A stretch of DNA of 64,000 nt, from NCBI GenBank assembly GCA_008933995.1, contig WARS01000007.1:2854230-2918229 (forward strand), written 5' to 3'. Origin of the DNA: Datnioides undecimradiatus (lineage: Eukaryota; Chordata; Actinopteri; Lobotiformes; Datnioididae). Below the pieces are notes generated by a model, which was given only the letters and a program-made list of their open reading frames with translations, was not told the DNA's origin and ran no database searches. Of the stretch, positions 35,251 through 46,800 are shown piece after piece. Position numbers and translations under genes: made by a program. Each line of letters opens with the position of its first letter. Within the stretch, counting starts at the first letter, position 1.

Positions 35251-35528
35251 TATGAGACCGGAGCTTCTGCGGACCTGGACCGCTTGGGATGGTTTACCAC
35301 TTTGTAAAGACAGCACAGAGGATGAAGGCCGTGCCTGTTTAGGGTCACTGTTTCACCGAAATGCAAAATGTGGTGTTGAGTATGATGCGGATCATCATTA
35401 CAGCAGCAGTTTTAGTTTAAAGTTTTTCTATACGACCTATGCTCAGTTCACTAGCTGAATGATGAAAGATTGCACTCCAAGAAAATGTGGGTAAGAGCCA
35501 TTTAAACAGGAAGCGGAAAGAGAATCAC

Positions 35529-36036
35529 CTGTCAGAGTTTAGGTTTCCTTCATCTCCTCCATCTGTCTCAATCCTGCCCTCCACCTGCTCTTCCTTCAGT
35601 TCAGATGCAGGTCCACACTCTGGCACATCATCCTCGTGAGTCTGATCTTTCTCCTGGCTGAGTGGAGGTGATGTAGTCTCTTTAGGTTCCACGTCTACAC
35701 CTGCCTGGGAGACGCCTTGCTCGTCACATGTTTCTGGTTGCAGTGCGGCACTTGAGCCACCAGATGGCAACACTTCTTCACAGACAGCTGTGGGTCCAGA
35801 GGTGGTGTCTGGGGGATTTGAGGCATTAGTTTCTGGTTTAGGCTGGGTTTGGGGTTCAGAGGGAGAAGTTTGGAAAGGCTCAGTCTCGACTTTAACTCTG
35901 TTGTTGTCCACAGCCACTTTGGATGAGGTGGCTGTTAATGTCAAGGGCCTACGGTCCTCGCCCCCTGCAGGCCGCTGGCTTTGACTTCTGTTGATGCTGC
36001 TCTTATCTTTACTCTTCTTAGTGCTGTTGGAGCCTC
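35529..36036 (-). CDS. sh2d3c: sh2d3c long-isoform coding exon 3 (disordered Ser/Pro/Glu-rich linker)
   Basis: This 508-nt exon lies 172 bp downstream of exon 2. It has acceptor ttcttctccag before 36036 and donor AG|GTGATT after 35529. It encodes about residues 106-273 and is open throughout. The composition is low-complexity: a Lys/Ser start (STKKSKDK), a Pro/Thr/Gln-rich middle (about 150-190), then an acidic Glu/Asp-rich end (EDDVPECG, GGDEGNLNSD). No folded domain is visible. This matches the family, where the region between the HMGT block and the SH2 domain is disordered and poorly conserved, so length and sequence here are not diagnostic. It ends with two bases (AG) that the microexon's first base completes to Ser274. 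A shadow frame on the plus strand (35790-35984) is not a gene. Confidence 0.88.
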
Positions 36037-36208
36037 CTGGAGAAGAAAGCGACAACAGAGATAAACATCAAAGCTGACAAAAATGTAGAGAAGCAGAGAG
36101 AAAGAGGGATGGTTATGGTGAAAAGTGTTGTCCTATTAGTCAAACTTCTCCCTTTTCCCAGCTGAGGTGTCATCAGTCAAGTGTTGCTCATGACGTCCGC
36201 TGCTTTAC

Positions 36209-36502
36209 CTTTATTGCTCTTGTCTTTCCTCCTCATCAGGAGCCGGGGCAGCGTACCCATGTGCGTGTAGCTCTCACTGGAGCGGACGTAGCTGGCAGTG
36301 CGAGGACGCATGGCGCCCATGTCGTCCACCGATGTCTCAGCCACTGGAGTCAGGGCTGTGGTGGTGCCGGGACCACAGTCAGAAGCATCTCCGGGCGTGC
36401 ATCCAGCTACTGGTCCAGACTTGGACAGAGAGGATTTGGAGTCTGATTTCTCACTGGAGCGACGGAAGGAGAGGTTGGTGAGGCTACCAAACCACTTGAA
36501 AC
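36209..36502 (-). CDS. sh2d3c: sh2d3c long-isoform coding exon 2 (basic/Ser-rich N-terminal region)
   Basis: This 294-nt exon has a strong acceptor (pyrimidine tract then cctag) at its right edge and donor GTAAAG from 36208. With the ATG at 37474 it supplies residues 8-104. It opens with FKWFGSLTNLSFRR, a hydrophobic-basic segment, then a Ser/Lys stretch and a Thr/Pro-rich linker. It then has the block YVRSSESYTHMGTLPR, with residues 84-93 being SYTHMGTLPR. Family knowledge from memory: human SH2D3C long form has a YARSSDMYSHMGTMPR-like block and BCAR3 has SHMGTLP, so this is the main evidence for the family call. The end (RRKDKSNK) is strongly basic. In the mammalian long form (Chat-H) the N-terminal extension is tied to membrane localisation in lymphocytes. 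It starts with two bases completing Ser7 and ends with one base of Gly105. Confidence 0.9.
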
Positions 36503-37455
36503 CTAGGCAACAGGAAGAGAAGAAGAAATGCTTATTATGTGGAAAACAAACACTGTATCATGTGTTGGACCACGCGTTTGGCCTCCAGGCTGTTTGGATC
36601 TTCTCTTTCTTTCTCTCCCACTCATTTTGGAGTTTGAAACAAAAGGTCAACGCTGCCGTTACCCTCACCTCCACAGAACTTTGTGTTGTCTTCTAGGTCT
36701 CTGTTTTAGTTTTTCAACTCACCAACTTTCATTTACCTCAGTCTGCATATGCCATTTTTCTCAGGGACATAAATACTAAAGGGACCTGAAAGGAAAGTCT
36801 ACATTAGGCTGATACCTTTGCTCTGTGTCTGCCAGATGAAACGTGTGCAATTGTTTGATAAGAGATTCACCATAGCAACTTAATGAGGAGAGTTCATGTG
36901 TTAGATGTTGTGTTGTCAGGGTGTTCTGCTGCCCCCAAGTGGCGATAAGCAATGAATGCTACTTTGGTAAGCAGGTTCTTTCATTTTGTGTTGAAGAGCA
37001 TATATGTTTCGCATATATGTCATATAAGTTTAAGTGTGTGTTTGTGTGTGTGTGTGCTGGTCAGTGTTTGGGTCCGTTTAGTTCTGTGTGTATATTTAAG
37101 CACACACCGCTTCTAAAATAAAAGCTTCTTTTACAAAGCATAATTAAAATCATGTATTGTATATGTATAAAATATCATTATGTCTGAAATATTTATAGCT
37201 GTTGATTTATAATTTACAATGTACAGTTTCATTTAGCACGTGCTTTAATCCACAGCGATTACGCTTTCGCAGCAGAAGTCATTTTAGCTGTGAGCTGATA
37301 TTTCGTGCCACCAAAATATTGTAAAACTGACATGGCGGTGTGTGACAGTGAGCACTGCTTAACCTGGCTGCTCACACACTCTCTGACTGTGTCTGTAAAC
37401 ACATGAACAGAGTGCAGCTGCTCCACACACACACACACACTCACAGGGTACTCAC
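36503..37455 (-). other. sh2d3c first intron (953 bp)
   Basis: The intron runs from GTGAGT at 37455 to cctag before 36502. It contains a CTCF-like motif at 36929-36943, an AT-rich middle (37090-37240) and a short (CA)n at 37423-37440. The 36298-36696 plus-strand frame overlaps the exon and is a shadow. Confidence 0.65.
36929..36943 (-). promoter_or_regulatory. CTCF-like motif
   Basis: The plus strand reads CTGCCCCCAAGTGGC; its complement GCCACTTGGGGGCAG is close to the CTCF core (CCACYAGGGGGCAG). It sits in the first intron of the long isoform. The match is by eye only. Confidence 0.3.
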
Positions 37456-37711
37456 TCAGCTTGCGGATGCTCATGTTGTGGCTGCAGTGTGGGTAGGAGA
37501 TCAGCTGCAGGTGGGTGACAGATGGATCATCTGGGAGGGGACGCTGTAGAACAGAAGAGCAGAGCCTGACTGGGAGGACCACGTCTGATTGAGGAGGAGA
37601 AACCCGCGGTGCGAACCCCAGTTCCTCTCTGCGGGTGAGATACTGCAGGCAGTTTGCATGTGTGACAGAGATGAGTGTCAGTGGCAGGGGCAGGGCAGCC
37701 TCTGACACTTC
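37456..37711 (-). CDS. sh2d3c: sh2d3c long-isoform start exon (5' UTR plus first 19 coding nt)
   Basis: The likely start is the ATG at 37474-37472, giving MSIRKL and then one base of a Ser codon. The exon ends at 37456 before GTGAGT. The A at -3 gives a good initiation context. That final base plus GT from the next exon makes AGT (Ser), so the protein runs MSIRKLS then FKWFGSLTNL, comparable with the human long-form start, which as I recall reads FKGFGSLSNL in this region. An acceptor-like ttacacag precedes 37711, so an upstream untranslated exon is possible; otherwise transcription starts nearby. The 79 codons before the ATG are also open in the same frame, so a longer N-terminus cannot be excluded. 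I prefer the internal ATG because the upstream frame has no ATG of its own and shows no likeness I recognise. Confidence 0.72.
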
Positions 37712-39828
37712 CTGTGTAAAGCTGAGAGCACCAATGGTAGGAGGAAATGAAAGGATGTCATGAGTTGACAGAGGTTGAAATGGTTAAAAATAAATGAATA
37801 ATTGAAAGAAGCGATGGAGAAGTGTCGATCGGATGGTGAGGATGGAAAAAACACTGTATAAAGTGTAAAAACAGAAGTGATGGCTGGCGACCTTTGTCCC
37901 ATTGGAGTAAAAGGCTGATTATAAACTCATAACTTTCACCTTTGATATCACTGATGAGTTACTTCAATACAGGCGTCCTTTAATCTTCCCACTGCCAATT
38001 CTGTAGTTACTGTTTAATAAAGGTAGAGATTCATGATCTGTCATAATGCTGCTGCATGCATATGTATTTTGAGGATCATGCTAATGTTGAAGAGGAAATG
38101 AATGTGGGTAAATAAGTGTGCAATAGGACGTGTTGCTGGCTTGCGTGTCCCTGTTAAAGGCATCACGTCCTGCAGCGCAACCACAATTTGAATTTCATTT
38201 CTGTGCATGTGGGTGAGAATCACACCACATACTCGTGCAAAGCGCTTATGATCATTTTTCATGTTCTCTATCTTCTTGCAGCGCAGATGTGGACATCATT
38301 CGCTGTTTCCGCAGGATGTGAGCGCTGCAGTTACAGCTATCCAGGTGATCATATTGGTGTAAGGGTGGTCTGTGAGTCCTGGTGCATCATTTAACATCAT
38401 TGGGTCGCGACCTGACATCCAGTATATCCCTTATAATATAAATCACCCATTACTTCAACCATCAGTGTGCAGCAGAGCATTGTTCAAACCCACTGAAGTA
38501 TGCAACTATTTTGCATTTTCACAGAAAAACTGTTGTTTTAAAATACCAAACATTTCAGGCTGAAATAAGTGGTTATGTGTGGGTATATGTGTCTAAAATG
38601 GTACAAACAACATTTAGAATACTCCAGTGATAAGATAGAGCAGCTATGGACAACACAGACTCTTGGGTTTGAATATTTCACTTAGTGTTCAGAGAACACA
38701 CACATGTAATACATATATTATACAACTAATTAAAGTAAAGAGGTTGGACAAATTAGAGAATGTATGTGACATAGTGGAATTAGGTGACTTCTACAATATT
38801 TGAGCCACTGCACTGGAGAAGCAGTGGCAGATAATGGTTGGTTTCCCGATTCCACAAAGGACACTGTTGAACTTCACATCTTATATATATACAGCAGCAA
38901 TGTGTTTCAGTTTCAGATCAGTCCCACACAGTGCAGGATAGACTGTGTTAGTCACACAGCCTTTGGTATGAGACCCGTGTCTTGGGTTTTCACTTCCTGT
39001 TGACATTTGCGTCTGTGCGGCTTCTTTACCGATGCCTTTTGGCTTCCTGTCAGCATTGCACCACACCAGCATATGCAGCTCAGACTCTGCTATCTGTGAA
39101 GGTGTAGATTAGAGCAAAACACATTACAGAGCAGCATGAGTACATGCAGAACATCCAAACAGCTCCCTGACGTGGTCATGTAGTAGCTTAAACATATTCA
39201 TTTTCTTCATCTTCTTCCATTTTTCATTCAAAGACTCCAAGCAGATAATATTTCAGGCCCAGGCACTTCACTTTTCATTCCTGGAGACATTGTACAAGTT
39301 GTTCTGGGTCAAGTTGCTCAGTGCATATCTCATAGTCACTGTGGTTACTATAAGGTTCTCTGTTATCTGCTCTTAAGCATCCTCTGCATGGCACCACAGG
39401 TCCGTAAAGAAAGCAGAACTCCAGCCACACTTACTTCCTTCTACCCTGCAAGCACTGCAGATTACTCTACATACATGCTTGTTGTATTAGCAGACAGTCA
39501 TTTTTTAAATCTTGTTATACATGCATATATCAATATCCATCATTTTTGTAGCTTTGTAGCTTTGTTTCTGTACCCATCAGGACCCGGTCCTTTTAAGGAA
39601 CGAGGTCCAGGCAGAAGACCCAGTCCTTTAGGTGCAGCCTATAGCCTGAGCCCACTGAATGTCTCTGCTTTGTAATCCTCCACAATGGAGGTATAGATGG
39701 AGTAGAGTGAGATATGGTGTAGTAAACACAGACACACACGTGCGCACACACACACCCTGAAGTAATGGCTTTTTTTGTGTCCCAACCTGGGTTTTCCACA
39801 GAAGTAATTTGCTAGAGTGAATGACTCT

Positions 39829-39870
39829 GTGTGTGTGTGTGTGTGTGTCTGTGTGTGTGTGTGTGTGTGT
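39829..39870 (+). repeat. (GT)n microsatellite
   Basis: About 42 bp with one TCTG interruption near 39848. Confidence 0.95.
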
Positions 39871-40387
39871 TGTGCCTGTGTGTGCTGCTTTAATTTCACC
39901 CTGATGAAAAACAAGCCTTCAATAATTCAGCTCTGTGCCTCCTCATACGCTGACAAATATCAGTCACTTTGACCCGCGGCTGCGCCGACACACACCACCC
40001 TGTGAGAGCGACACACAACTCAAACCTCGTGCACACAGACGAAGACGCCCACACTGTGCTCCGTTTAACTTCATTACGTGCTATACCCAAAATTACATTC
40101 CACAAGTATGACTATAACCGTAACCCTGATCCTGTATCTGGTTATTACGCGAATAAATAACAGGGACTGTAGCACCAAACATCACGTACCAACTATAGCG
40201 TTCTCTACTGACTTATTAAGAAATGTATTACTTATTAAGAGACATTATTCCTTAAAGACAAAAGAAACACACTCATTACAAGCTGTATTTATGGATTATG
40301 GTTAAGAATGATGCATTAGATTGTTGCTATTTATTTAGCTATTTAAAGATTTTCAAATGATACGATTTATTTAAGCATATTCACGGT

Positions 40388-40510
40388 GAAAGCTGAAGAT
40401 AGACAGGAAAGGGACAGAGAGAGAGAGAGAGATGGGGGCCTGATGCTGCTGCAGTAAGGACTCGGCCTTACAGTCATACCACTCCACCAGGTGAGCTGCT
40501 GGGTTGCCCT
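40388..40510 (-). mobile_element. tRNA-derived SINE with eroded B box
   Basis: On the minus strand the head reads GGGCAACCCAGCAGCTCACC then TGGTGGAG, a tRNA A-box-like start. AAGGCCGAGTCCTTACTGCAGC follows, then CCCCATCTCTCTCTC, CCCTTTCCTGTC and a CTTCAGCT-like tail. From memory this is a widespread teleost SINE whose full form has GGTTCGATTCC between these parts. That segment, the B box, is missing here, so about 40 nt seem to have been lost by internal deletion. Without the B box it should be silent. Confidence 0.8.
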
Positions 40511-41789
40511 TTATCTAATAATCAAAATCATGTTAACGCTTCAGATGACTGTGTTCATCAAAGTACAGTATTCAGTTTGATTTGTAGCTGCCAAATGATG
40601 CAAAATGATGGATTAGGAGCAAAAAAAAACAAAAGCACAGAGAAGAATGAAGTCACAGCTGTGGTATAACTGAACCCCGTGTATAACATGTTCCTGCGTT
40701 GTCCCTGGAGACTGAAGGCTCATGGGTAGGATACCACAAGAGGTATGTATATATATATAAATTAATATTTCTTTATTTATTTTAAGCTCTCTGTTTCTGC
40801 TCCGGCAGCCTTGTCTCTATGCTTCTTTTTCCTTTCTGCTCTTGTATCAGCGTTTCTTTTAAAATGGTCCCGGCTGTCGTTTATGATTGCATACCGTCCA
40901 ACAAAAGAGAAATGCTGCGGAACACAGTGGGTGTAAAACTGATCCGGGGTGGGAGGAGGGGAAAGGCCAAGGCCGCAGCGTTTTGGCACTTTGCACTGAT
41001 GTGGCCTCCATTTGTCAAACGTGAGGGAGGCAGCGAGATGAGTTATGAAAGCCTTGTTTGTCATCAAGGTGAAATTAACAGCTCACACGCTCAAACATAC
41101 ATTCATCCTCAGCGTCGTATGTTTGCCTCACACTCTAAAAGCTAAAGATAATTACATGGAAATGCTTCTGTGTCTATCGTTTGTTCGCCAGTGACAGTTA
41201 TGATATAGTTGTCCACTATGAATTTTGATGCGCCGGTTTCGAGCACATAAACAGACAACGCCTGAAAAGTCTGAAATTACTTCCTGTCATGTTGCCCGTA
41301 CGGCAATCAGTAAAAATGGGTAGAAACAGGAAGCGTTAAAAAGAGGATAAACACCGACGTTTTCACTGAGCAATGAGAGGCAGACATTCCACAGAAAACG
41401 GGAGAAACAGATCATTTTTACTGAAACATTAATATCTGGGTCTGAGAGTGTGTATTTGACATCATGCTTAGAATTCTGTTAATGTGAAAATCAGTAACTA
41501 CACAGTTTTAAGACTTTTTGGACAACCTCTCCAAACTGAGCCCAGTTTCATCACCTGTCTCTGTCTGCCTGGAGGCTCAGCTGTATAATAAATACACTGC
41601 ACATATTCACACCATCTGCTGCCGGAAGAGTGATGAGGACTGCTGTAAACACGTAACCTGTTTTTATCAGAATCTGCTCAGAGACGGTTCCACTTCCAGG
41701 TCTGATTTGATTTACTTTGTCCACTGCTTTCCTACACATTACTGTCAGCAGGTTTACCAAAAAAAGAGCCGGACAGCTGACAAAACATA

Positions 41790-42106
41790 CAGCTAACGCA
41801 TGCAGAAGCTCTGTCCTGGGCTCCATCATGGAGGTGGTGGGGGAGAGGAGGACGTTAGCCAAGCTGACATCCACCATGGAGCACGGCTCCCAACCCCTAC
41901 ACCTGACGGAGGAGGCCCTGAGCAGCTCTTTCAGAGGCAGACTGCTGCACCCCCAGTGTAGGAAGGAGCGCTACTGCAGGTCACTCATCCCTGCAGCAGT
42001 CACACTGTACACCACACAAGTAAACCACAGTCACACAGGCAATGCAAATATGGCTGTATATGTGTTTATTGTATGTATAGGTATATATATAGTGGACAGT
42101 TTGAGG

Positions 42107-42146
<40 letters not shown>

Positions 42147-42275
42147 ATATATATATTTACTCTATGCTTTAATTTTATTTTTCACTTGTCTTTTCTTTCT
42201 ATCTTCTATCTTGAGCTGCTGTGACTCGTAAACTTCCCCACTGTGGGATCCATACTCTGATCTCTTATCACACCT
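41790..42275 (+). mobile_element. LINE 3' fragment (Rex1/L2-type, end of ORF2 plus 3' UTR)
   Basis: A frame from about 41804 to 42020 encodes the far C-terminal part of a non-LTR retrotransposon ORF2, with PLHLTEEALSSSFRGRLLHP and CRKERYCRSLIPAAVTLY. This is the family-typical pattern of a His/Leu start, a Ser-rich stretch and an R..RSFIPAAV-like end. The 3' UTR holds a (CA)n at 42110-42145 and ends near 42236-42273 with AACTTCCCCACTGTGGGATC, a decayed form of the usual fish LINE end. The 5' part, including the reverse transcriptase, is absent. The preceding 41518-41790 open frame may be more of the element, but I recognise nothing in it. Confidence 0.65.
42110..42145 (+). repeat. (AC)18 microsatellite in LINE 3' UTR
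   Basis: A 36-bp pure run followed by (AT)n; it lies inside the LINE fragment. Confidence 0.96.
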
Positions 42276-43788
42276 CAGTGAAAATGATTAAATGTCTTTC
42301 TGTGTTTCGGACTGAGGGGGGCGCTAAAGACAATTGCAATTTCACATCAGAGCGAAACCTCCCTCTGCCTCTACTGGGCCCAGCAGGGACCAATCACAGC
42401 ACAGAACAGTAACGTGAAACACACCTGACATTTAAAATAAATGAGTGACTGTGGATAATGGCATATTCCTCAAAAAAGGCAACATGTAATAAACCTAATA
42501 TGAACTTAATGTAAATTATGCATCAAGGGATCAACATGTCATTAGGCAGTTAATTAGGCAAAACAAATGTGCAGGAGTCATTATAACATGTCAGTGTTTT
42601 TAATGCCTCTTACATATTATTGACCAAAGTCAATTTATCAGTAATATTATAGATTGAACATGTATTTTAAGTAATCAATCATAAAGGGCACCGGGGTTTG
42701 GGTGTTCAGATTAAGATTAACAGGAGATCATTGAGTGATCGACATGTTCCTGCACAGACGGGGACACTGGAACTCTCTCTGTGAAGCTCAGGTGTTCGCC
42801 GGGTGAGTTCTTTTGGAAAAATGCAGGCAGACCTGAGAAGCCTCCAGCACGCAGGAGCCGCGCCAGCGTTGATTTCTGGCTGCCCGCTTCTCCCTGCAGA
42901 CCCGAGGACAAGAGCCAGGGCTCTGGATTAGTATCCTTCATGGTGTGGACGCTGGACCGGGGAAGTTATTGCTTTGGAGTCATCAACAAAGAGACACTTG
43001 GAAGGCATGTGATGAAGACAGAGTCATTTAATTGGCAGTTGTAGATCCATATGGCCTTTATGAGGGCAATCATAAGATAAAGAATCTATTGATCACTGTT
43101 GCTTTCTGTTTCACCTGGGTCAAACTGAAAATTATAGACATACACACACCTTTTTTTTAATTTACTATGCATGAGCATAAGATTCCTAATTTATTCTTTT
43201 GGCATTACTTCTCATCACTTCTACACATAGTCACAAAAATGTGACTTTCCCTGTCTCCTGAAGGTTGTGGATGGCCACCAGATTGCGTGTTTTACTAGTG
43301 ACACCAAGGGAAGGAAGAAAGGATGTAAGGAAGGACAGAGGAGTCGATGAGAGGAGGGAACAAGCATCTCCAGTGATGATGATGATGGTGGAGGGAGAAT
43401 CAATGTCTCAAGACCTCCGTAAGAAAACCTTTTGAGCATAATGAGTGAGTCTGACAGTGCACTGCAATATATCATGGAATGTCTAATAAGAATGTACTTT
43501 AATGGTGTCAGCTTGTGGCCAATTACATGGAAATATGCATCGTGAATTGGATTTTTGATGCCTATTATAAATATAAACAGTGTGTTTAAATGTCCATTAT
43601 CAGGAAATAATAAGAGTCAATAAAAAGCACAACTGCACACACACACACACACTAAAGAAACACTCAATTACCCAACAATCTGCTCTTAGTCGGCTGCTAT
43701 CCATTTCTGTGTCCATCTCCTTTGTGGTTTGGGAGGGGAGTCAAGAGGCCAGCTTAGTAATAAGGAATACAGGTGTGTGAGTGCATGC

Positions 43789-43792
<4 letters not shown>

Positions 43793-43822
<30 letters not shown>
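43793..43822 (+). repeat. (GT)15 microsatellite
   Basis: A 30-bp run preceded by GTGCATGCGTGC. Confidence 0.96.
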
Positions 43823-43828
<6 letters not shown>

Positions 43829-46800
43829 CCACCTCTTTAATGAGCCTATCGGTGCAGCCAGCTGAAGGTGACTCATCTCCACCAGGTGCAGCTCTCATAG
43901 TAATGCTCCTCTTTGTTGGTGAGGTGTTGAATCATTAGGAGTAAACAGTGAGTCCTCAATGAGAACTGCAATTCATGTGTTTGATGTGGTTGATCTATGT
44001 GGCTCTGATCATTCACTGCATATCTATATGTTACATTACTGTCTATGTCCACAGAGCAGTGCATGGTCAGGGAGTGGTATTGGTATTGGTTATTGATAAT
44101 CAGGGTTTTATCAATTCTGTTATATATAGCATGCATATGCCTGTCAAGCCTCTATCACATTAGAAACTACGTGCAGAGGACGTTACTAAAGCAAACAGCA
44201 ATTGAAAATGTTTGAATGGAGTTCCATTTGTTAGGATCGACTCATTTTAAACTATGATATCAAATAGAAAATCCTTCTATTTGACAAGGCAAACACGGTT
44301 TTGTGTTGTTCTCACCGGAACAGCAGTGGGAGTATGCGCAGGTCACACAGGGAACATGCAGTAACGCTGCCCGGGGTCGTTTCACTTCTACTTTTGTTCA
44401 CCAGAGCAGTTGAGGATAAAGCACTTAATGGTCCTTCAGTGTGATGTGTGTAAGGAGTATGTGATTACATATGTGATACACTGGCATTCAACTCCTAATC
44501 TTCTGTCGTATCCTAATTTAATAATAATATAATTATTAAACTGCTTCCACTGTCCCCCCTGTCAGATTTTCAGTTTCAGTCAGTCCGTTTACAATATAAA
44601 CTCAGTGAAGACACTAACTGTGCATCCTGTGCATGCTCTCTGCATCATGCACTGCCGGCATTCAACCACTAGAGGACTGCAAACAACTGAGATATAGATT
44701 TAATGCAAATTTGCATGCTTGACTCGAACGCAAGCCACTTACGTTAAACCATTACAGTGTTCCGTGCAGCGTTTCTGATATGAATGATAGTTATAAGTGA
44801 TACTGAACAGAAAGTGAGTCATTAGATCAATTCTACGCGCTGCAGAGCGTTTAGATCATAAACGCTGCTCTCTCTGTAGTGGGGCTTTGTGTTGTCAGCG
44901 TTGAAATTGTTCTCATCAGTTGTAGTGGTATAATTAAATGTGTGGTGACAAGGAGAAGCAGTGTTTTGGGTCAGAGTAAGTTTAGGTGGCTGGTTAAACT
45001 GGTGACTGGTGATTTTCAGTTTCAAGTTTTTAAACAGATGGTCCCCCGGCTGAGCAGGACCACAGGCAGGTCCCGTCCTTGCTAGCGTCTGACGGCGCGC
45101 TCCCGTGTACGAGAGAGGGGGGAGATTATCGAATCAGTCAAAACATTCAAGGGGGAAAGAATAATCTGGATCAAATTCTGGGCATCAAGTCACACTGACA
45201 TGTTGCGTGCCTCATTGTAGTTTAAACCCCCCAACCACCAAATCGACCTCATCAGCTGAGGTTAAAGACACACATTTACACAGTTTTGATCCTGGATTCT
45301 CACGTGTGGTGTGAGTTCGCTCAGCGTGGGCTGTGAGGACAGGAGCGATCAGCACCACGGACAGAGGTCCACGCAGAAAAGAATGCAGGAGACACCGAAA
45401 ATGGAGCGAGGAGGAAATGACATCATACATGAGGGGTCTCCCGTTGAAAGAGGCCGGCGAAGAGTCAACCCAGCGTGTAAACATCATGTATTAGTGTGTT
45501 TGACTCAATCAGTGACAACTAATTCCCCTCACGATACCATCGTGTTGCAGGAACATATGCACCAGTGTGATATCAATAATCCTCCATTAGGTGAATATCA
45601 GCTGACTTATATATCTGTTGGTCTCTAGTTACAACCACTAGTGCAGGGTGACATCACCACTGGAGATGCACTGATTTCCAGTCAGTTAGAGTTCCCATTT
45701 CCTTTAAACTACAGGATCAATATAGACCACAGTAAACATGTGGTGCTCTCACTGGATCAGCTTGTTCCCCTTTAAACAGTAACTCCTGACAGTGCTGATG
45801 GAATGGATGGATGGAGTAGTGACAATACAACACGTAATAACACAGCACGGCAGCAGCTGTTATACTCACTACATTTGTGCCTCTGAGTGGATGACAAGAC
45901 TCTAAAAGGGCAGATATAGACTATATAGAGAGACTTTGAGTGTTCGTGCCAACCTGATGCAGGTACCATCAAGTCGCAGTGTAATCAGACCTGACTTTCA
46001 CTCCAGCAGTGCCCAGTGCCACGATTTGGCCTTTTTTAAGCTGAATAAGAGCGTTGGACAAGGCTAAAAGAAGCATTTTTAACATTCCAGCACCCTTAAA
46101 TATTTCATTACTCCTTATCCACTGCTCCTGATAACTCGCTTACCATGCTACAAGGAAATATTTATAACACGCTGCACTTAAAGCAACTCCAAATGGGCAT
46201 AATGAAGTAAAAATCAAATTACTTTGGAAAGTGAATGTTGAGAGGTATGCATGAGAGAGCACAGTGCGGGTATGAAATGAAAACGTCTCCGGCTTTTCTT
46301 TCTTCCTCTCGCTCTCTGACAAACACGTTGTGTCAGCTTCATCAGAGTCTTTTCTTATTCCCGCAGCATCCACTCAGCTGGCGCAGACCTTGACCCGGTC
46401 AACATGTGACTGTCATACTGAGTGGGGGACCGGAGAGTGACGGAACGAAGGAGAGTTGTTAAGAGCTATATAGAGGTGTGGTAAAGGTGGAGAAGAGAGG
46501 AGGAGTGCGTGCGTGTGTGTGAAAGAGAGACGGGGGGGAAATAGAAAAACAAAGGGAGGAGGACAGCAGATGGTGTCAGGGATCACTGTGGGTGTAATGC
46601 CTGCCAAATTTTAAAAAAAGCAGCTTGATGATATTCCTTAATCTATCCCACTCCACTGGGTTATTGTCTGCATACATCACTATTCATAGACGGTGATTTG
46701 GTCTCTGGTTTCTGTTTGTCTCGGTGTGACTCAGCCGCATCTCCATTTTTGAGCAGATCCCAGATGGAGAGCGTGCACAAAGTTAAAAGCCGCACTAAAA

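Larger units (their letters stand above)
33866..35528 (-). other. sh2d3c intron downstream of coding exon 3
   Basis: It begins with donor GTGATT at 35528. It holds a degenerate transposon-like stretch (34545-35250), a CTCF-like site (34518-34531), a (GGA)n/G-run at 34135-34159 and the (CA)n at 33984. 35250-35520 shows nothing I can name. Confidence 0.6.
1..37711 (-). other. sh2d3c: sh2d3c locus, 5' half (three alternative first exons)
   Basis: Seen: minus-strand exons at 37711-37456, 36502-36209, 36036-35529 and 32024-31985, plus candidate first exons ending at 33693 and 24995. Every junction has GT-AG borders and compatible phase. Known of the family: SH2D3C (NSP3/SHEP1/Chat) is a cytoplasmic adaptor with an SH2 domain and a C-terminal CDC25-like fold that binds Cas proteins (BCAR1, NEDD9). 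It links Eph and other receptors to adhesion and migration, and its isoforms differ at the N-terminus. Inferred: the SH2 and Cas-binding exons lie left of base 1, since I found no match to them on the minus strand. The intron after 31985, or after 24995 for the short form, therefore runs off the window. BCAR3 is the closest alternative, but the start-exon sequences resemble SH2D3C more. Confidence 0.85.

Noticed and set aside
42781-42960. Plus-strand GTGAGT followed about 100 bp later by ctccctgcag
   Set aside because: Looks like a mini-intron, but neither flank encodes anything recognisable and no further exons line up.
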